From the NCBI GenBank assembly GCA_964367935.1, contig CAYIYZ010000001.1, positions 394,539 through 458,538 on the forward strand: a stretch of DNA of 64,000 nt, written 5' to 3'. The notes beneath the pieces are model-generated. The model saw only the letters and a program-made list of their open reading frames with translations. It had not been told where the DNA came from and did no database searches. The translations under genes were made by a program, and so were the position numbers. This DNA is from Scatomorpha sp964367935. Its GTDB lineage: Bacteria; Bacillota; Clostridia; Oscillospirales; Oscillospiraceae. Positions within the stretch are counted from its first letter, which is position 1. Each line of letters starts with the position of its first letter. Positions 39,963 through 48,504 of the stretch are shown here, one piece after another.

Positions 39963-40961
39963 ATGAAAAGAATTCTTGCATTTCTACTCACATTCGTGAT
40001 GCTGTTTGGCATGGCGGCTTGTTCGAGCGGCGATGATGCACCGGCGGAGAGTGGCGCACCTGCAGAGGGTGGCGACGGAGCGGTGACCTTGCGCATGGCG
40101 ACGGGCGGCACTTCGGGTACGTATTACGGATACAGCGGCATAATAGCACAGGTGCTTAATGAAGCTATGCCTGATAAGCTTGATATAACGGTACAGTCTA
40201 CGGGCGCATCATCGGCGAACATACAGCTTGTGGAGACCGGTGATAATGAGATAGCAATAGTGCAAAATGATATCATGTCTTATGCTAACCAGGGCGTTTT
40301 GATATTTGAAGAGCCTATAACTGAGTTTTCGGCTGTAATGTCCTGCTACCCCGAGACAGTTCAGATAGTTTCGAACAAGGACATAGTAAGTGTAGCGGAT
40401 CTAATGGGCAAGACCATATCGGTCGGCGCACCTGATTCGGGTACACGTTACAATGCGGAGCAGATACTTGCGGCGTATGGCATCACTTTTGATGACATAA
40501 ATGTAGTGTATGAGAGCTTTGCAGATTCTGTTGACTCTCTGAATAACGGTACAGTTGATGCGGCGTTTATAACAGCCGGACATCCGACAACTGCAATAAC
40601 GGAGCTTGCAACATCATATGACTTCAACCTCGTACAGCTTGACGACGAGCACATTGAGACTTTGCAGGCAGATCATCCCTTCTATACTAAGGAGGTAATA
40701 CCTGCAGGTACCTATACGAACGTTGACTACGATGTGACTACAGTAGCGGTCATGGCAACGATCATAGCGTCCAATGATGTGTCCGAGGAGGCGATTTACA
40801 ATTTCTTGACAGGTGTGTTTGAGAATCAGGCTCAGATAGCGGAACTACATCCGACGAAGGGTCCTCTGATAAATATAGACACAGCGGTGAGCGGCATAGA
40901 TATACCTTTCCATTCCGGTGCTGTAAAGTACTTCACGGAGCAGGGTAAGGACGTAGGCTAA
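39963..40961 (+). CDS. TAXI-family TRAP transporter solute-binding lipoprotein
   Basis: 332 residues. Signal peptide with lipobox (FGMAAC, Cys at about 19). MATGGTSGTYYGYSGIIAQVLNE and STGASSANIQLVETGDNEIAIVQND are the hallmark of TAXI (TRAP-associated extracytoplasmic immunogenic) binding proteins; SVGAPDSGTRYNAEQIL and AFITAGHPTTAI follow. It would deliver a substrate, probably a dicarboxylate or similar anion, to the permease at 41476. The frame extends to 39909 but the ATG after AAGGAGAGTG at 39963 begins the signal peptide. Confidence 0.93.
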   Translation: MKRILAFLLTFVMLFGMAACSSGDDAPAESGAPAEGGDGAVTLRMATGGTSGTYYGYSGIIAQVLNEAMPDKLDITVQSTGASSANIQLVETGDNEIAIVQNDIMSYANQGVLIFEEPITEFSAVMSCYPETVQIVSNKDIVSVADLMGKTISVGAPDSGTRYNAEQILAAYGITFDDINVVYESFADSVDSLNNGTVDAAFITAGHPTTAITELATSYDFNLVQLDDEHIETLQADHPFYTKEVIPAGTYTNVDYDVTTVAVMATIIASNDVSEEAIYNFLTGVFENQAQIAELHPTKGPLINIDTAVSGIDIPFHSGAVKYFTEQGKDVG

Positions 40962-40968
40962 AGAGAAA

Positions 40969-41454
40969 TTGGGAATATCAGTAACGAAGACGATGGTGAT
41001 TACAGCGGCAATTCTTGTCGCTGTAATCACATTTACGCTTGTAGTCATTGTTGTTGCGGATGAGCAGAAATTGGTGTTACGTGACACGGAGACGGGCGAA
41101 GAGTATTTGGCGTTCGAGCTTGCGGCGTCTGCGAGTTTTTCCGTTACGTTTACGCATTCGGTAAATGCGACTGATGTGACGGAGCACTATGAAGTAAGAG
41201 AGGGTGGCATATACCTGACGTGTAGTGAGTACTATGGGTTCGGCGCAGGTGTGGCAGATACCTTACTGCCTCACTGGGAACTTAGTTTCGGAGATAAGGG
41301 CGAGATGATAATAAGCGAAATTGATATGTTCATACCGGAGCTGATTTACAGGGTAGGCACGGTATCGGATCATGTATTGAGCTATAATGGAGAAGAATAC
41401 AGTTTGAGGACGCTCTGCGGACGAAACACGAGCGTTTCATTTGTAATAGAGTAA
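40969..41454 (+). CDS. DUF1850 protein of the TAXI-TRAP system
   Basis: 161 residues, TTG start likely. An N-terminal membrane helix (VITAAILVAVITFTLVVIVVA) precedes an extracellular beta-rich domain with SFSVTFTHSVNATDVTEHYEV, the DUF1850 pattern. Such proteins are regularly encoded between the TAXI binding protein and the fused permease, and are presumed to assist transport; the role is unproven. Confidence 0.82.
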   Translation: MGISVTKTMVITAAILVAVITFTLVVIVVADEQKLVLRDTETGEEYLAFELAASASFSVTFTHSVNATDVTEHYEVREGGIYLTCSEYYGFGAGVADTLLPHWELSFGDKGEMIISEIDMFIPELIYRVGTVSDHVLSYNGEEYSLRTLCGRNTSVSFVIE

Positions 41455-41475
41455 TAGGGGAAGGAGTGATGTTTA

Positions 41476-43455
41476 GTGCCACACAGAAAATATACGCCGC
41501 AGGATGCTGCGGAGACGATAAGCCCTTCGGCGGTAATGGATACGGCCGGTGCTGCTGACACTGCGGATATAGAGGCGAGTGTTAAAGAGGTAATGCAGAA
41601 ATACGATAGGGAGTCGAATATACGCATGTATACGGGGCTGCCACGTAAGATAGTGCGTTATCTGATGGTGTTTTTCTCTTGCTATTCGGTGTTCTTACTG
41701 TTTTATCCGGGCGAGACACGCTTTGAGAGAGCGTCTTTTGTGGGATTGATTGTGTTTTTCATATTCATAATGTTCCCTGCGAGCATGGGTAAAAAGAGTA
41801 GGCGAGAGAACTATATTCCTTGGTATGACGTGATAATCGGAATAATGGGCGGCATATCTTATGCTTATTTTGTGTTCAGGTTAGAGCATATAATGAGTCT
41901 GGGGATAAAGTTAGGCACGATAGAAATAGTGTTGGGCGTTATAGGAATACTTGTGACTTTGGAAGCTTGTAGGCGTGCTGTCGGCTTACCGATAGTGGTA
42001 GTAGCGAGTGCTTTCATAATCTACGGCCTCACTCAGAAGTCGTTTGGGATAAACATCTATAATCTTTTCTATACCACTGAGGGGATAATAGGCATACCGG
42101 TACGAGCGGCTCTAAACTATATAGTGTTGTTCGTCATATTCGGAGCGTTTTTGGAAAAGACGGGCATATCACAGTTTTTCATAGAGCTTGCAAACTCCAT
42201 AGCCGGCTCATCGGCAGGTGGCCCTGCTAAGGTTGCGGTAATATCATCTGCACTTTGCGGCATGGTGTCGGGCTCATCCGTCGGTAATACAGTTACGACG
42301 GGCTCTGTGACCATACCGCTCATGAAGAAGACTGGGTATAAGCCCGAGTTTGCCGGAGCTGTCGAGGCGGCGGCTTCTACGGGCGGACAGATAATGCCAC
42401 CTATAATGGGCGCGGCGGCGTTCTTGATGGTTGAATATACGGGCATGACGTATGGCGGCATAGCCTTACGTGCGATATTGCCTGCGGCACTTTATTTCGC
42501 CGGCATATTCATTATAGTGCATTTGGAGGCACGTAAGTTGGGTCTAAAAGGCATACCTCGTGAACAGTTGCCGAAGTTTTTAAAGCTGATGGTGACACGT
42601 GGCTATCTGCTGTTACCGCTTGTAGCGCTCACTTATTTCATGATGACACGTACCATGCAGTTTGCGGCCTTGGCGGCGACGGGCATAGCGATACTTGTGT
42701 CCATGCCGAGAAAGGATACACGCATTAACTTAAAGCGTTTTGTGGACGCTTTGGAAAATGGCGCACGCAGTACATTGACGGTGGGCATAGCTTGTGCGGC
42801 GGCGGGTGTAATAGCTTGTATTATAACAACGACAGGCATAGGTAGTACCTTGATTACAGCTATCGTTGGTGTGGCGAACGGCAACTTGCTTGTGGCACTG
42901 TTCTTGACAATGATAACCTGTATAATACTGGGTATGGGCGTACCGACAACGGCGAACTATGTCATAATGGCGACGACTTGTGCACCTATACTGGTGCAGA
43001 TGGGTGTCCCTAATATAGCGGCGCATATGTTTGTGTTTTATTTCGGTATAGTGGCTGATATAACACCGCCTGTGGCGCTTGCGGCGTATGCCGGCTCTGC
43101 CATAGCGGGATCTAACCCCATGAAGACGGGCTTTACGGCGACTAAGCTTGCCATAGCGGCGTTTATAGTGCCCTATGTGTTTGCCTACAGTCCCGAACTA
43201 CTGTTTGTGGATACCACATGGCTTGAAGTTGTGTCCATAGTTGTGACGAGCTTTATAGGAATGTTTTCCATAGCTGTAGCCTTGCAGGGCTATATGATGA
43301 CAACTGTTGCCTTGCCTATTCGTGTTATGGCGGCGGTTGGCGGACTATCGCTAATAATACCGGGCGTGACGACGGACATACTCGGCCTCAGCTGTGTGGC
43401 GATTATGATGGCAGTGCAGTTTGCAAGGAGTAAGAGAGAGGCATTAGCGAACTGA
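41476..43455 (+). CDS. TRAP transporter fused permease (DctQM type)
   Basis: 659 residues with about 16-18 membrane helices. The N-terminal third resembles the small DctQ unit, the rest the DctM channel: SALCGMVSGSSVGNTVTTGSVTIPLMKKTGYKP and EAAASTGGQIMPPIMGAAAFLM are conserved, as is MGVPTTANYVIMATTCAP. It imports the ligand of the TAXI protein using an ion gradient. GTG start behind GGGGAAGGAGTG. Last gene of the operon, followed by a terminator. Confidence 0.94.
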   Translation: MPHRKYTPQDAAETISPSAVMDTAGAADTADIEASVKEVMQKYDRESNIRMYTGLPRKIVRYLMVFFSCYSVFLLFYPGETRFERASFVGLIVFFIFIMFPASMGKKSRRENYIPWYDVIIGIMGGISYAYFVFRLEHIMSLGIKLGTIEIVLGVIGILVTLEACRRAVGLPIVVVASAFIIYGLTQKSFGINIYNLFYTTEGIIGIPVRAALNYIVLFVIFGAFLEKTGISQFFIELANSIAGSSAGGPAKVAVISSALCGMVSGSSVGNTVTTGSVTIPLMKKTGYKPEFAGAVEAAASTGGQIMPPIMGAAAFLMVEYTGMTYGGIALRAILPAALYFAGIFIIVHLEARKLGLKGIPREQLPKFLKLMVTRGYLLLPLVALTYFMMTRTMQFAALAATGIAILVSMPRKDTRINLKRFVDALENGARSTLTVGIACAAAGVIACIITTTGIGSTLITAIVGVANGNLLVALFLTMITCIILGMGVPTTANYVIMATTCAPILVQMGVPNIAAHMFVFYFGIVADITPPVALAAYAGSAIAGSNPMKTGFTATKLAIAAFIVPYVFAYSPELLFVDTTWLEVVSIVVTSFIGMFSIAVALQGYMMTTVALPIRVMAAVGGLSLIIPGVTTDILGLSCVAIMMAVQFARSKREALAN

Positions 43456-43477
43456 AAGTATAAAGAATAAATAAAAG

Positions 43478-43511
43478 CCTTGAAAAGCATTACGCTTTTC
43501 AAGGATTTTTT
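43478..43511 (+). terminator. terminator of the TAXI-TRAP operon
   Basis: 11-bp perfect stem CCTTGAAAAGC / GCTTTTCAAGG, loop ATTAC, T6. Confidence 0.9.
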
Positions 43512-43547
43512 GTTTTATGGGGAGCGTAGTGTAAAATATATAGATGA

Positions 43548-43578
43548 AGGGGAGGGACAAAGTCCCTCCCCGACAATT
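43548..43578. repeat. repeat family C hairpin
   Basis: GGGGAGGGAC/GTCCCTCCCC stem followed by GACAATTAA, just beyond the stop codon of the small minus-strand gene at 43584; plausible terminator for it. Confidence 0.65.
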
Positions 43579-43583
43579 AACAT

Positions 43584-43784
43584 CTATACGGGTAAATACG
43601 CTAAAATGTCGCTTATCAAGCTCCTGAAATTCTCGTAGGTCTGAGCCATGTCGTATTCAGCAAATACAGCGTCCGCCACTCGAACCAAATCAGCGCCTAA
43701 CATGAGTGATAGACCGAAAAACAAAGCTCCCAGGACAAAGACGGTAACACATACACCAAATACGATCTTGCTGAGTATACGCAT
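43584..43784 (-). CDS. small membrane protein, unknown
   Basis: 66 residues with one strong membrane helix (VFGVCVTVFVLGALFFGLSLML) and a polar C-terminus. It begins one base after the stop codon of the DUF1700-like gene, so the two are co-transcribed and may work together. Not recognised further. Confidence 0.65.
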   Translation of the reverse strand: MRILSKIVFGVCVTVFVLGALFFGLSLMLGADLVRVADAVFAEYDMAQTYENFRSLISDILAYLPV

Positions 43785-43785
43785 A

Positions 43786-45090
43786 TTACATTACCTCCTT
43801 CTTGCCCTTGCGGCACCAAGCCGTGCCACTCTTAATAGAGTTAACGGCAAAACCAATAGTGGCACGTACAAAGAACCAAATGCCAAAGTACAAAAGTAAG
43901 ATGGCGGGCGCCATTAATAACATGCCGCCGCCGACTATCATGAGAAGGTCAGCTATGACCGTTATGCCTATATAACCCCAACTGATTACAAACACGCCGA
44001 TAGCGCCGACGGCGATACTCGAACCGATCAAAGCGATGGACACTGCCAAAAGTGCTAAGGTAACGGGGATAATGGCGACTATAAAGAGTAGGCTGAAGAG
44101 GACAACACGCCCGACAGATACATTGCGTTCGGGTAAAGCTGTATCGTCGCTTGGATCCTCGCCCAAAAGGCTTAAGAGCTCGGCGGAACTCTCCTGTTCC
44201 GTCAATGACTGCTCATCTGCTAAGATAAGGTCACTGCCTTCTGCTGCTTCGACACTCTCGACAGGCGGTACGAAGTCCGCCGCTTCGGGCAAAGTCTCAT
44301 CAGGTGGCACGAACTCTGCCACCTCAGCACTGAGAACTTCCTCGTAAGCCTTGAAGTCCGCAGACTCGGGCAAAGTTTCCTCGGGCGACTCAAATTCAGC
44401 GACCTCAGCACTTAGGGTCTGTTCATAAGCGTCAAAATCGGCGGACTCGGGTAAGGACTCATTCTCGACTATCGGGGATTCCTCCGATTCCGCAAGGGGA
44501 ACCGCCTCCTCGACTACTGCAAGGTCTGTCAGCTCCGCTGAGTCGTCATGGGGCATGGACTCCTCCACCTGTGCGGCTATAGCCGCCTCAGTAGCCGCAA
44601 AAAGCTCGTCCTCTATGGACAGCGTTACCGAAAGTTCAGGCTCAGGCTCGGGTTCGACGTATATCTGCTCCACACTGTCGTCGGGAAGTGTGATGGGCAA
44701 CTCGTCATCCTCTGAAAACAGATCCTCGTCTTCCGGTACAGCGGTGTCGTCCACAGGTACAGCGGTGTCGGCTTCAGATATCTCGGTGTCGCCTAAGTCG
44801 TCGCCCTCCGAGAAAAGCTCACACTCGGAAGCGGAAGCCTCGCCGTCCTCCTGAGTTTTGACGGTCGCCGAAGTGCAATCCGCATCCGGATCGCTCGGCA
44901 CATAATGACGTAGCTCTGTTATCGCAGCTCGTGTCGGACTACCTATGCTCTGCGATACTTCGAACTCACTCTTGTCGCAGTCATACATAGACTCATACTT
45001 TTTAAGGACTGCAGCACGGTCCCATCCGGTCATGCCCGACAAGAGTTTTTCGAGCTCGTATAAAAACTTTTGTTTATCTATAATATTCAT
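43786..45090 (-). CDS. DUF1700/HAAS-type membrane protein with acidic repeats
   Basis: 434 residues. Residues 1-65 (FLYELEKLLSGMTGWDRAAVLKKYESM...SIGSPTRAAITEL) match the helical HAAS/DUF1700 signalling domain, which in relatives pairs with PadR-type regulators. Residues 70-310 are extremely acidic with internal repeats. The C-terminal 120 residues hold about three membrane helices and end in a basic tail (KGKKEVM). The acidic middle part is much longer than in ordinary DUF1700 proteins. Partner regulator not seen nearby. Confidence 0.75.
   Translation of the reverse strand: MNIIDKQKFLYELEKLLSGMTGWDRAAVLKKYESMYDCDKSEFEVSQSIGSPTRAAITELRHYVPSDPDADCTSATVKTQEDGEASASECELFSEGDDLGDTEISEADTAVPVDDTAVPEDEDLFSEDDELPITLPDDSVEQIYVEPEPEPELSVTLSIEDELFAATEAAIAAQVEESMPHDDSAELTDLAVVEEAVPLAESEESPIVENESLPESADFDAYEQTLSAEVAEFESPEETLPESADFKAYEEVLSAEVAEFVPPDETLPEAADFVPPVESVEAAEGSDLILADEQSLTEQESSAELLSLLGEDPSDDTALPERNVSVGRVVLFSLLFIVAIIPVTLALLAVSIALIGSSIAVGAIGVFVISWGYIGITVIADLLMIVGGGMLLMAPAILLLYFGIWFFVRATIGFAVNSIKSGTAWCRKGKKEVM
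44266..44454 (-). repeat. 81-bp in-frame tandem repeat
   Basis: Encodes a 27-residue unit opening LPESADF and containing LSAEVAEF, at residues 213-239, 240-266 and partly 267-275 of the DUF1700-like protein. The copies differ mostly by single residues, pointing to fairly recent duplication. Confidence 0.8.
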
Positions 45091-45125
45091 CTCCCAATCC
45101 GATTCGACTTACTCCTTTCGAGCTC

Positions 45126-45283
45126 GTCAAAAAAAGTTGTGGTACCAATCCCTCGTCCTCTGCCTGGTCTGATTTTTGAAAAAATTTAAATCACATCTGA
45201 GGCGGGGCGTGTACACGCCGAAGATACCTATCGAGGCTATAAAGCCGAGAACCCCTTTTTGGCGGAAAACCTGTTTTCCGCTA
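45126..45283 (-). repeat. intergenic repeat family B, copy 2
   Basis: Reverse-orientation copy containing the GGCGTGTACACGCC core, TATCGAGGCTATAAAGCCGAG and a terminal hairpin at 45261-45282 whose stem reads GGCGGAAAAC, with a G-C pair where copy 1 has A-T. It has lost the right arm of the 15-bp stem. It lies upstream of the DUF1700-like gene. Confidence 0.8.
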
Positions 45284-45369
45284 GACATAATTCGACAAAC
45301 TTCATTATATTTTAAAAGCATCAATAGGTCAAGCAATAAAGCGCAGTTGGTAAAAGTTTTACATTCTTC

Positions 45370-45398
45370 TTGACAATATTATGGCAACTGTATATAAT
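45370..45398 (+). promoter_or_regulatory. promoter of the thiamine transporter operon
   Basis: Perfect TTGACA, 17-base spacer and perfect TATAAT, about 30 bases before the TPP riboswitch. A consensus promoter whose output is then controlled by the riboswitch. Confidence 0.9.
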
Positions 45399-45430
45399 CT
45401 TAGGGCAGGCATGGAAGTGCCGATATAACA

Positions 45431-45516
45431 AATGGGGGGCTTGTGCTACAGGCTGAGATACGGGTGTGACCCGTGACCCTTATAACCTGATTCGGGTAAT
45501 GCCGGCGTAGGGAACA
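45431..45516 (+). ncRNA. TPP riboswitch (THI element)
   Basis: The conserved TPP aptamer blocks are present in order: GGCTGAGAT, ACCCTTATAACCTGAT, GGGTAATGCCGGCGTAGGGAA. A variable P3 hairpin (CGGGTGTGACCCG) lies between. It binds thiamine pyrophosphate and, with the terminator at 45552, should shut off the downstream transporter genes when TPP is plentiful. Confidence 0.96.
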
Positions 45517-45551
45517 TATTTATGTGCGCACATTTTGCGTACCTTTGTTTG

Positions 45552-45579
45552 CCTCATCGGATATTCGATGAGGATTTTT
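45552..45579 (+). terminator. riboswitch-controlled terminator
   Basis: 8-bp stem CCTCATCG / CGATGAGG with GATATT loop followed by T5, between the TPP aptamer and the first gene. Expression platform: transcription attenuation. Confidence 0.85.
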
Positions 45580-45611
45580 GTTATGTCAATAAATAAAATG
45601 GAGGAATGAAA

Positions 45612-45908
45612 ATGTCAGCAAGCATAGCAATTCAAATTTTACCGCAGGTGTCGGAGGAGAGCGAACTAATTAGGATAGTGGACGAGGTAATCGCCTATAT
45701 AAAGAGCTCGGGTCTCAACTGCCATGTAGGTCCTTTTGAGACGACTGTAGAGGGTGATAGCTTTGACCAACTAATGGAGATAGTAAAAAACTGCCATACC
45801 GTGGCGTTGGAGGCAGGGGCACCCGAGGTAGCTTCCTATGTCAAGGTGGTGTACAATCCGAAAGGCGAGGTGCTCACCATTGAAAAGAAGGTCACAAAGC
45901 ACCTTTAA
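45612..45908 (+). CDS. MTH1187-type thiamine-binding protein
   Basis: 98 residues. ASIAIQILPQV, GLNCHVGPFETTVEGDSFDQLM and YVKVVYNPKG match the ferredoxin-like MTH1187/YkoF family, which binds thiamine or its pyrimidine. The ATG at 45606 is one base from GGAGG; the second ATG at 45612 (7 bases) is the likely start. First gene after the TPP riboswitch, so it belongs to thiamine uptake or salvage. Confidence 0.9.
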   Translation: MSASIAIQILPQVSEESELIRIVDEVIAYIKSSGLNCHVGPFETTVEGDSFDQLMEIVKNCHTVALEAGAPEVASYVKVVYNPKGEVLTIEKKVTKHL

Positions 45909-45915
45909 GGATAAA

Positions 45916-46659
45916 ATGCCGGCTGTAGCGGCGGTCGTACTGCTCGTAGGCGTCTGGCAACTTGTGTGTACACTTGAGCTTGTGCCTTCTTTTATGTTGC
46001 CTTCACCTGTGGATGTAGCTATTGCATTCTATTCGGATTTCCCACTACTAATGCAGAATGCGGGTGTTACACTGACGGAGGCGGCCTTGGGTCTTAGTTT
46101 CGGCGTACTTACGGGTTTTTTATTTGCGCTGTTTATGGATGCGTCTGAAACTGCATACAAGAGCATATATCCCTTACTCATTATTAGTCAGACCATACCG
46201 ACGGTTGCTATAGCGCCGCTTTTGGTGCTTTGGTTCGGCTATGAGATGTTGCCGAAGGTCATCTTGATAGTTCTGGTCACTTTCTTCCCTGTCGCTGTGG
46301 GACTGCTTGACGGTTTTCGTGCCGTGGATACGGACGAAGTTAACCTACTGCGCTCCATGGGCGCAAAGCGCAGTGAGATTTTCCGCTATATTAAGCTCCC
46401 TGCGGCACTGCCACAGTTTTTCTCAGCCTTACGTATAGCTGTAACTTACGCTGTGGTGGGCGCTGTTATTTCGGAGTGGTTGGGCGGATTTTCTGGGCTG
46501 GGCGTCTACATGACACGTGTCAAGAGCGCCTTTGCCTTCGATAAAATGTTTGCGGTTATTTTCCTTATAAGCCTCATAAGCTTACTGCTTATAATGCTCG
46601 TCAATTTTATAGCCGCACGTTGCATGCCATATTTAAACAAGAAAGAAGTTGAAGATTAA
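45916..46659 (+). CDS. ABC transporter permease, thiamine/precursor uptake (ThiX-like)
   Basis: 247 residues, about six membrane helices. PSFMLPSPVDVAIAF at the N-terminus and the EAA loop (LRSMGAKRSEIFRYIKLPAALPQFFSALRI) are typical of SsuC/ThiX-type permeases. Start uncertain: ATG 45916 is behind AAGGAT; an in-frame TTG at 45880 would add a basic segment KRRSQSTFKDK overlapping the previous gene. The riboswitch upstream points to a thiamine precursor such as an aminopyrimidine. Confidence 0.9.
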   Translation: MPAVAAVVLLVGVWQLVCTLELVPSFMLPSPVDVAIAFYSDFPLLMQNAGVTLTEAALGLSFGVLTGFLFALFMDASETAYKSIYPLLIISQTIPTVAIAPLLVLWFGYEMLPKVILIVLVTFFPVAVGLLDGFRAVDTDEVNLLRSMGAKRSEIFRYIKLPAALPQFFSALRIAVTYAVVGAVISEWLGGFSGLGVYMTRVKSAFAFDKMFAVIFLISLISLLLIMLVNFIAARCMPYLNKKEVED

Positions 46660-47690
46660 TGAAAATACTAAAGAAAACATTTGCACTTGTTCTCGTGCTT
46701 ACGATGATACTCACACTCGCCGCCTGCTCACAGAGCGGTGACACGGGCGGCGACGCAGAGGTAGAAGAGCTTACGGATATCACCTTTGTGCTGGACTGGA
46801 CACCCAATACAAATCATACGGGTTTGTACGTCGCCATAAGCGAGGGTTACTTTGAAGAAGCCGGTCTGAATGTCACGGTAGTACAGCCACCGGAGGACGG
46901 AGCGGAGCTTTTGGTTGCTTCGGGACAGGCGCAGTTTGGCGTGAGCTTCCAAGATTACCTTGCGCCTGCTTTTGCACAGGCGGAGCCTCTGCCCATAACG
47001 GCGGTGGCGGCGGTACTCGCACATAACCACTCGGGTATCATATCCTTAGCGGAAAAGGGCATAACGAGCCCGGCTGAGCTCGAGGGACATAGCTACGCAA
47101 CTTGGGATCTGCCCACAGAGCTTGCTATGATGCGCAGTGTGATGGAGACGGACGGTGGAAACTTTGATAATGTGGAGCTAATACCTTCCATGGTAACAGA
47201 TGAGGTAACCGCCCTGCAGAGCGACAGTGTTGATAGCATCTGGGTGTTCTATGCTTGGGCAGGCATAGCTTGTGAGGTCGCAGGTTTGGAGACGAACTAC
47301 TTCGCATTTTCCGATATAGATCCGGTGTTTGACTTCTATACACCTGTCATTATCGCAAACAACAGCTTCTTGGAGGAGTCCCCCGAGACGGCAAAGGCGT
47401 TCATGGCGGCACTGTCGAAAGGCTATGAGTACGCCATAGAGAATCACGAGGCGGCAGCGGATATCCTCATAGCGGCAAACCCCGAGTTGGAGGACAGCCG
47501 TGACTTGGTTCTGGCTAGTCAGCAGTACCTTGAGGGTGTGTATCAGGCGGAGTCGGCACGTTGGGGCGAGTTCGACGCCGAGCGTTGGAACGGTTTCTTT
47601 AACTGGTTGGGCGAGAATGGTCTGACGGAGAGCGTCATACCCGAGAACACCGGTTTCACGAACGACTTTTTACCTGAGGCAGCGTCCTAA
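46659..47690 (+). CDS. ABC substrate-binding lipoprotein, THI5/NMT1 family (ThiY-like)
   Basis: 343 residues. Lipoprotein signal (ILTLAACSQSG). FVLDWTPNTNHTGLYVAISEGYFEEAGLNV and QFGVSFQDYLAPAFA are diagnostic of the NMT1/THI5-like binding proteins of thiamine-pyrimidine transporters. The start overlaps the permease stop as TAATG. Acts outside the membrane, handing substrate to the permease. Confidence 0.94.
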   Translation: MKILKKTFALVLVLTMILTLAACSQSGDTGGDAEVEELTDITFVLDWTPNTNHTGLYVAISEGYFEEAGLNVTVVQPPEDGAELLVASGQAQFGVSFQDYLAPAFAQAEPLPITAVAAVLAHNHSGIISLAEKGITSPAELEGHSYATWDLPTELAMMRSVMETDGGNFDNVELIPSMVTDEVTALQSDSVDSIWVFYAWAGIACEVAGLETNYFAFSDIDPVFDFYTPVIIANNSFLEESPETAKAFMAALSKGYEYAIENHEAAADILIAANPELEDSRDLVLASQQYLEGVYQAESARWGEFDAERWNGFFNWLGENGLTESVIPENTGFTNDFLPEAAS

Positions 47691-47691
47691 G

Positions 47692-48429
47692 ATGGACAAG
47701 CTGGAGCTTGTAGGCATATATAAGAGCTATGAGGGCGTGCCTGTACTGAATGATATAAATATCAGTTTGAGTAAGGGCGAGCTTGTGAGCATAGTCGGTG
47801 CGAGCGGAGCGGGCAAATCGACGCTGTTTAATATAGTGTCGGGACTGCAGGAACCGACGCGCGGCGAAGTCTTGCTTGACGGTGAGGATATAAGGGGCAA
47901 GACGGGACTTGTGAGCTACATGTTGCAAAAGGACCTACTGTTACCGTACCGCACGGTGGAGGATAATATAGCCTTACCTCTACTGCTGAGGGGCGAGAGT
48001 AAGGAGCGAGCTAGGGAACTTGTGGGCGAGCGCTTAGAGCGTTTCGGCTTAGAAGGCAAGGGCGCACTTTACCCTAAGCAGATATCGGGCGGTATGCGTC
48101 AGCGTGCGGCACTGTTGCGAACGTATTTCTTCTCGGGCGACCTACTTTTGCTCGACGAGCCATTCTCGGCGCTGGATACGCTTACGAGAGCGGATATGCA
48201 TACATGGTTCTTAGAGGTGTTCGAGGACATGGGCGCCGGCGCACTTTTTATCACACACGATATAGATGAGGCGCTACTACTTTCGGATAGGGTCTATGTG
48301 CTGACAGGCAAGCCGGGTGAGATAAAGGGCGAGATAAAAATAGAGACGAAGGGTCGCAAGAGTCGTGAGTTTCTGCTCAGTGCCGAGTTTATAGAGTATA
48401 AGCGTAGGATTTTAGACTACCTTGGATAA
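47692..48429 (+). CDS. ABC transporter ATP-binding protein (ThiZ-like)
   Basis: 245 residues. Walker A GASGAGKST, signature SGGMRQRAALLR, Walker B LLLLDEPFSALD and H-loop ITHDIDEALLL. Nitrate/sulfonate/taurine-type ATPase subfamily, as expected to pair with the NMT1-type binding protein. Last gene of the riboswitch operon; a family C palindrome follows directly. Confidence 0.95.
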   Translation: MDKLELVGIYKSYEGVPVLNDINISLSKGELVSIVGASGAGKSTLFNIVSGLQEPTRGEVLLDGEDIRGKTGLVSYMLQKDLLLPYRTVEDNIALPLLLRGESKERARELVGERLERFGLEGKGALYPKQISGGMRQRAALLRTYFFSGDLLLLDEPFSALDTLTRADMHTWFLEVFEDMGAGALFITHDIDEALLLSDRVYVLTGKPGEIKGEIKIETKGRKSREFLLSAEFIEYKRRILDYLG

Positions 48430-48439
48430 CAAACATATA

Positions 48440-48476
48440 AATTGTCGGGACATGGTATGCCATGTCCCGACAATTT
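48440..48476. repeat. family C palindrome, likely operon terminator
   Basis: AAATTGTCGGGACATGG and CCATGTCCCGACAATTT form a 17-bp perfect stem around TATG, 10 bases after the ATPase stop codon. The ...ACAATTT end puts A/T-rich sequence after the stem, so it may terminate in both directions. Confidence 0.7.
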
Positions 48477-48504
48477 ATATACCGCAAGCCCGTCACACGG
48501 AGAG

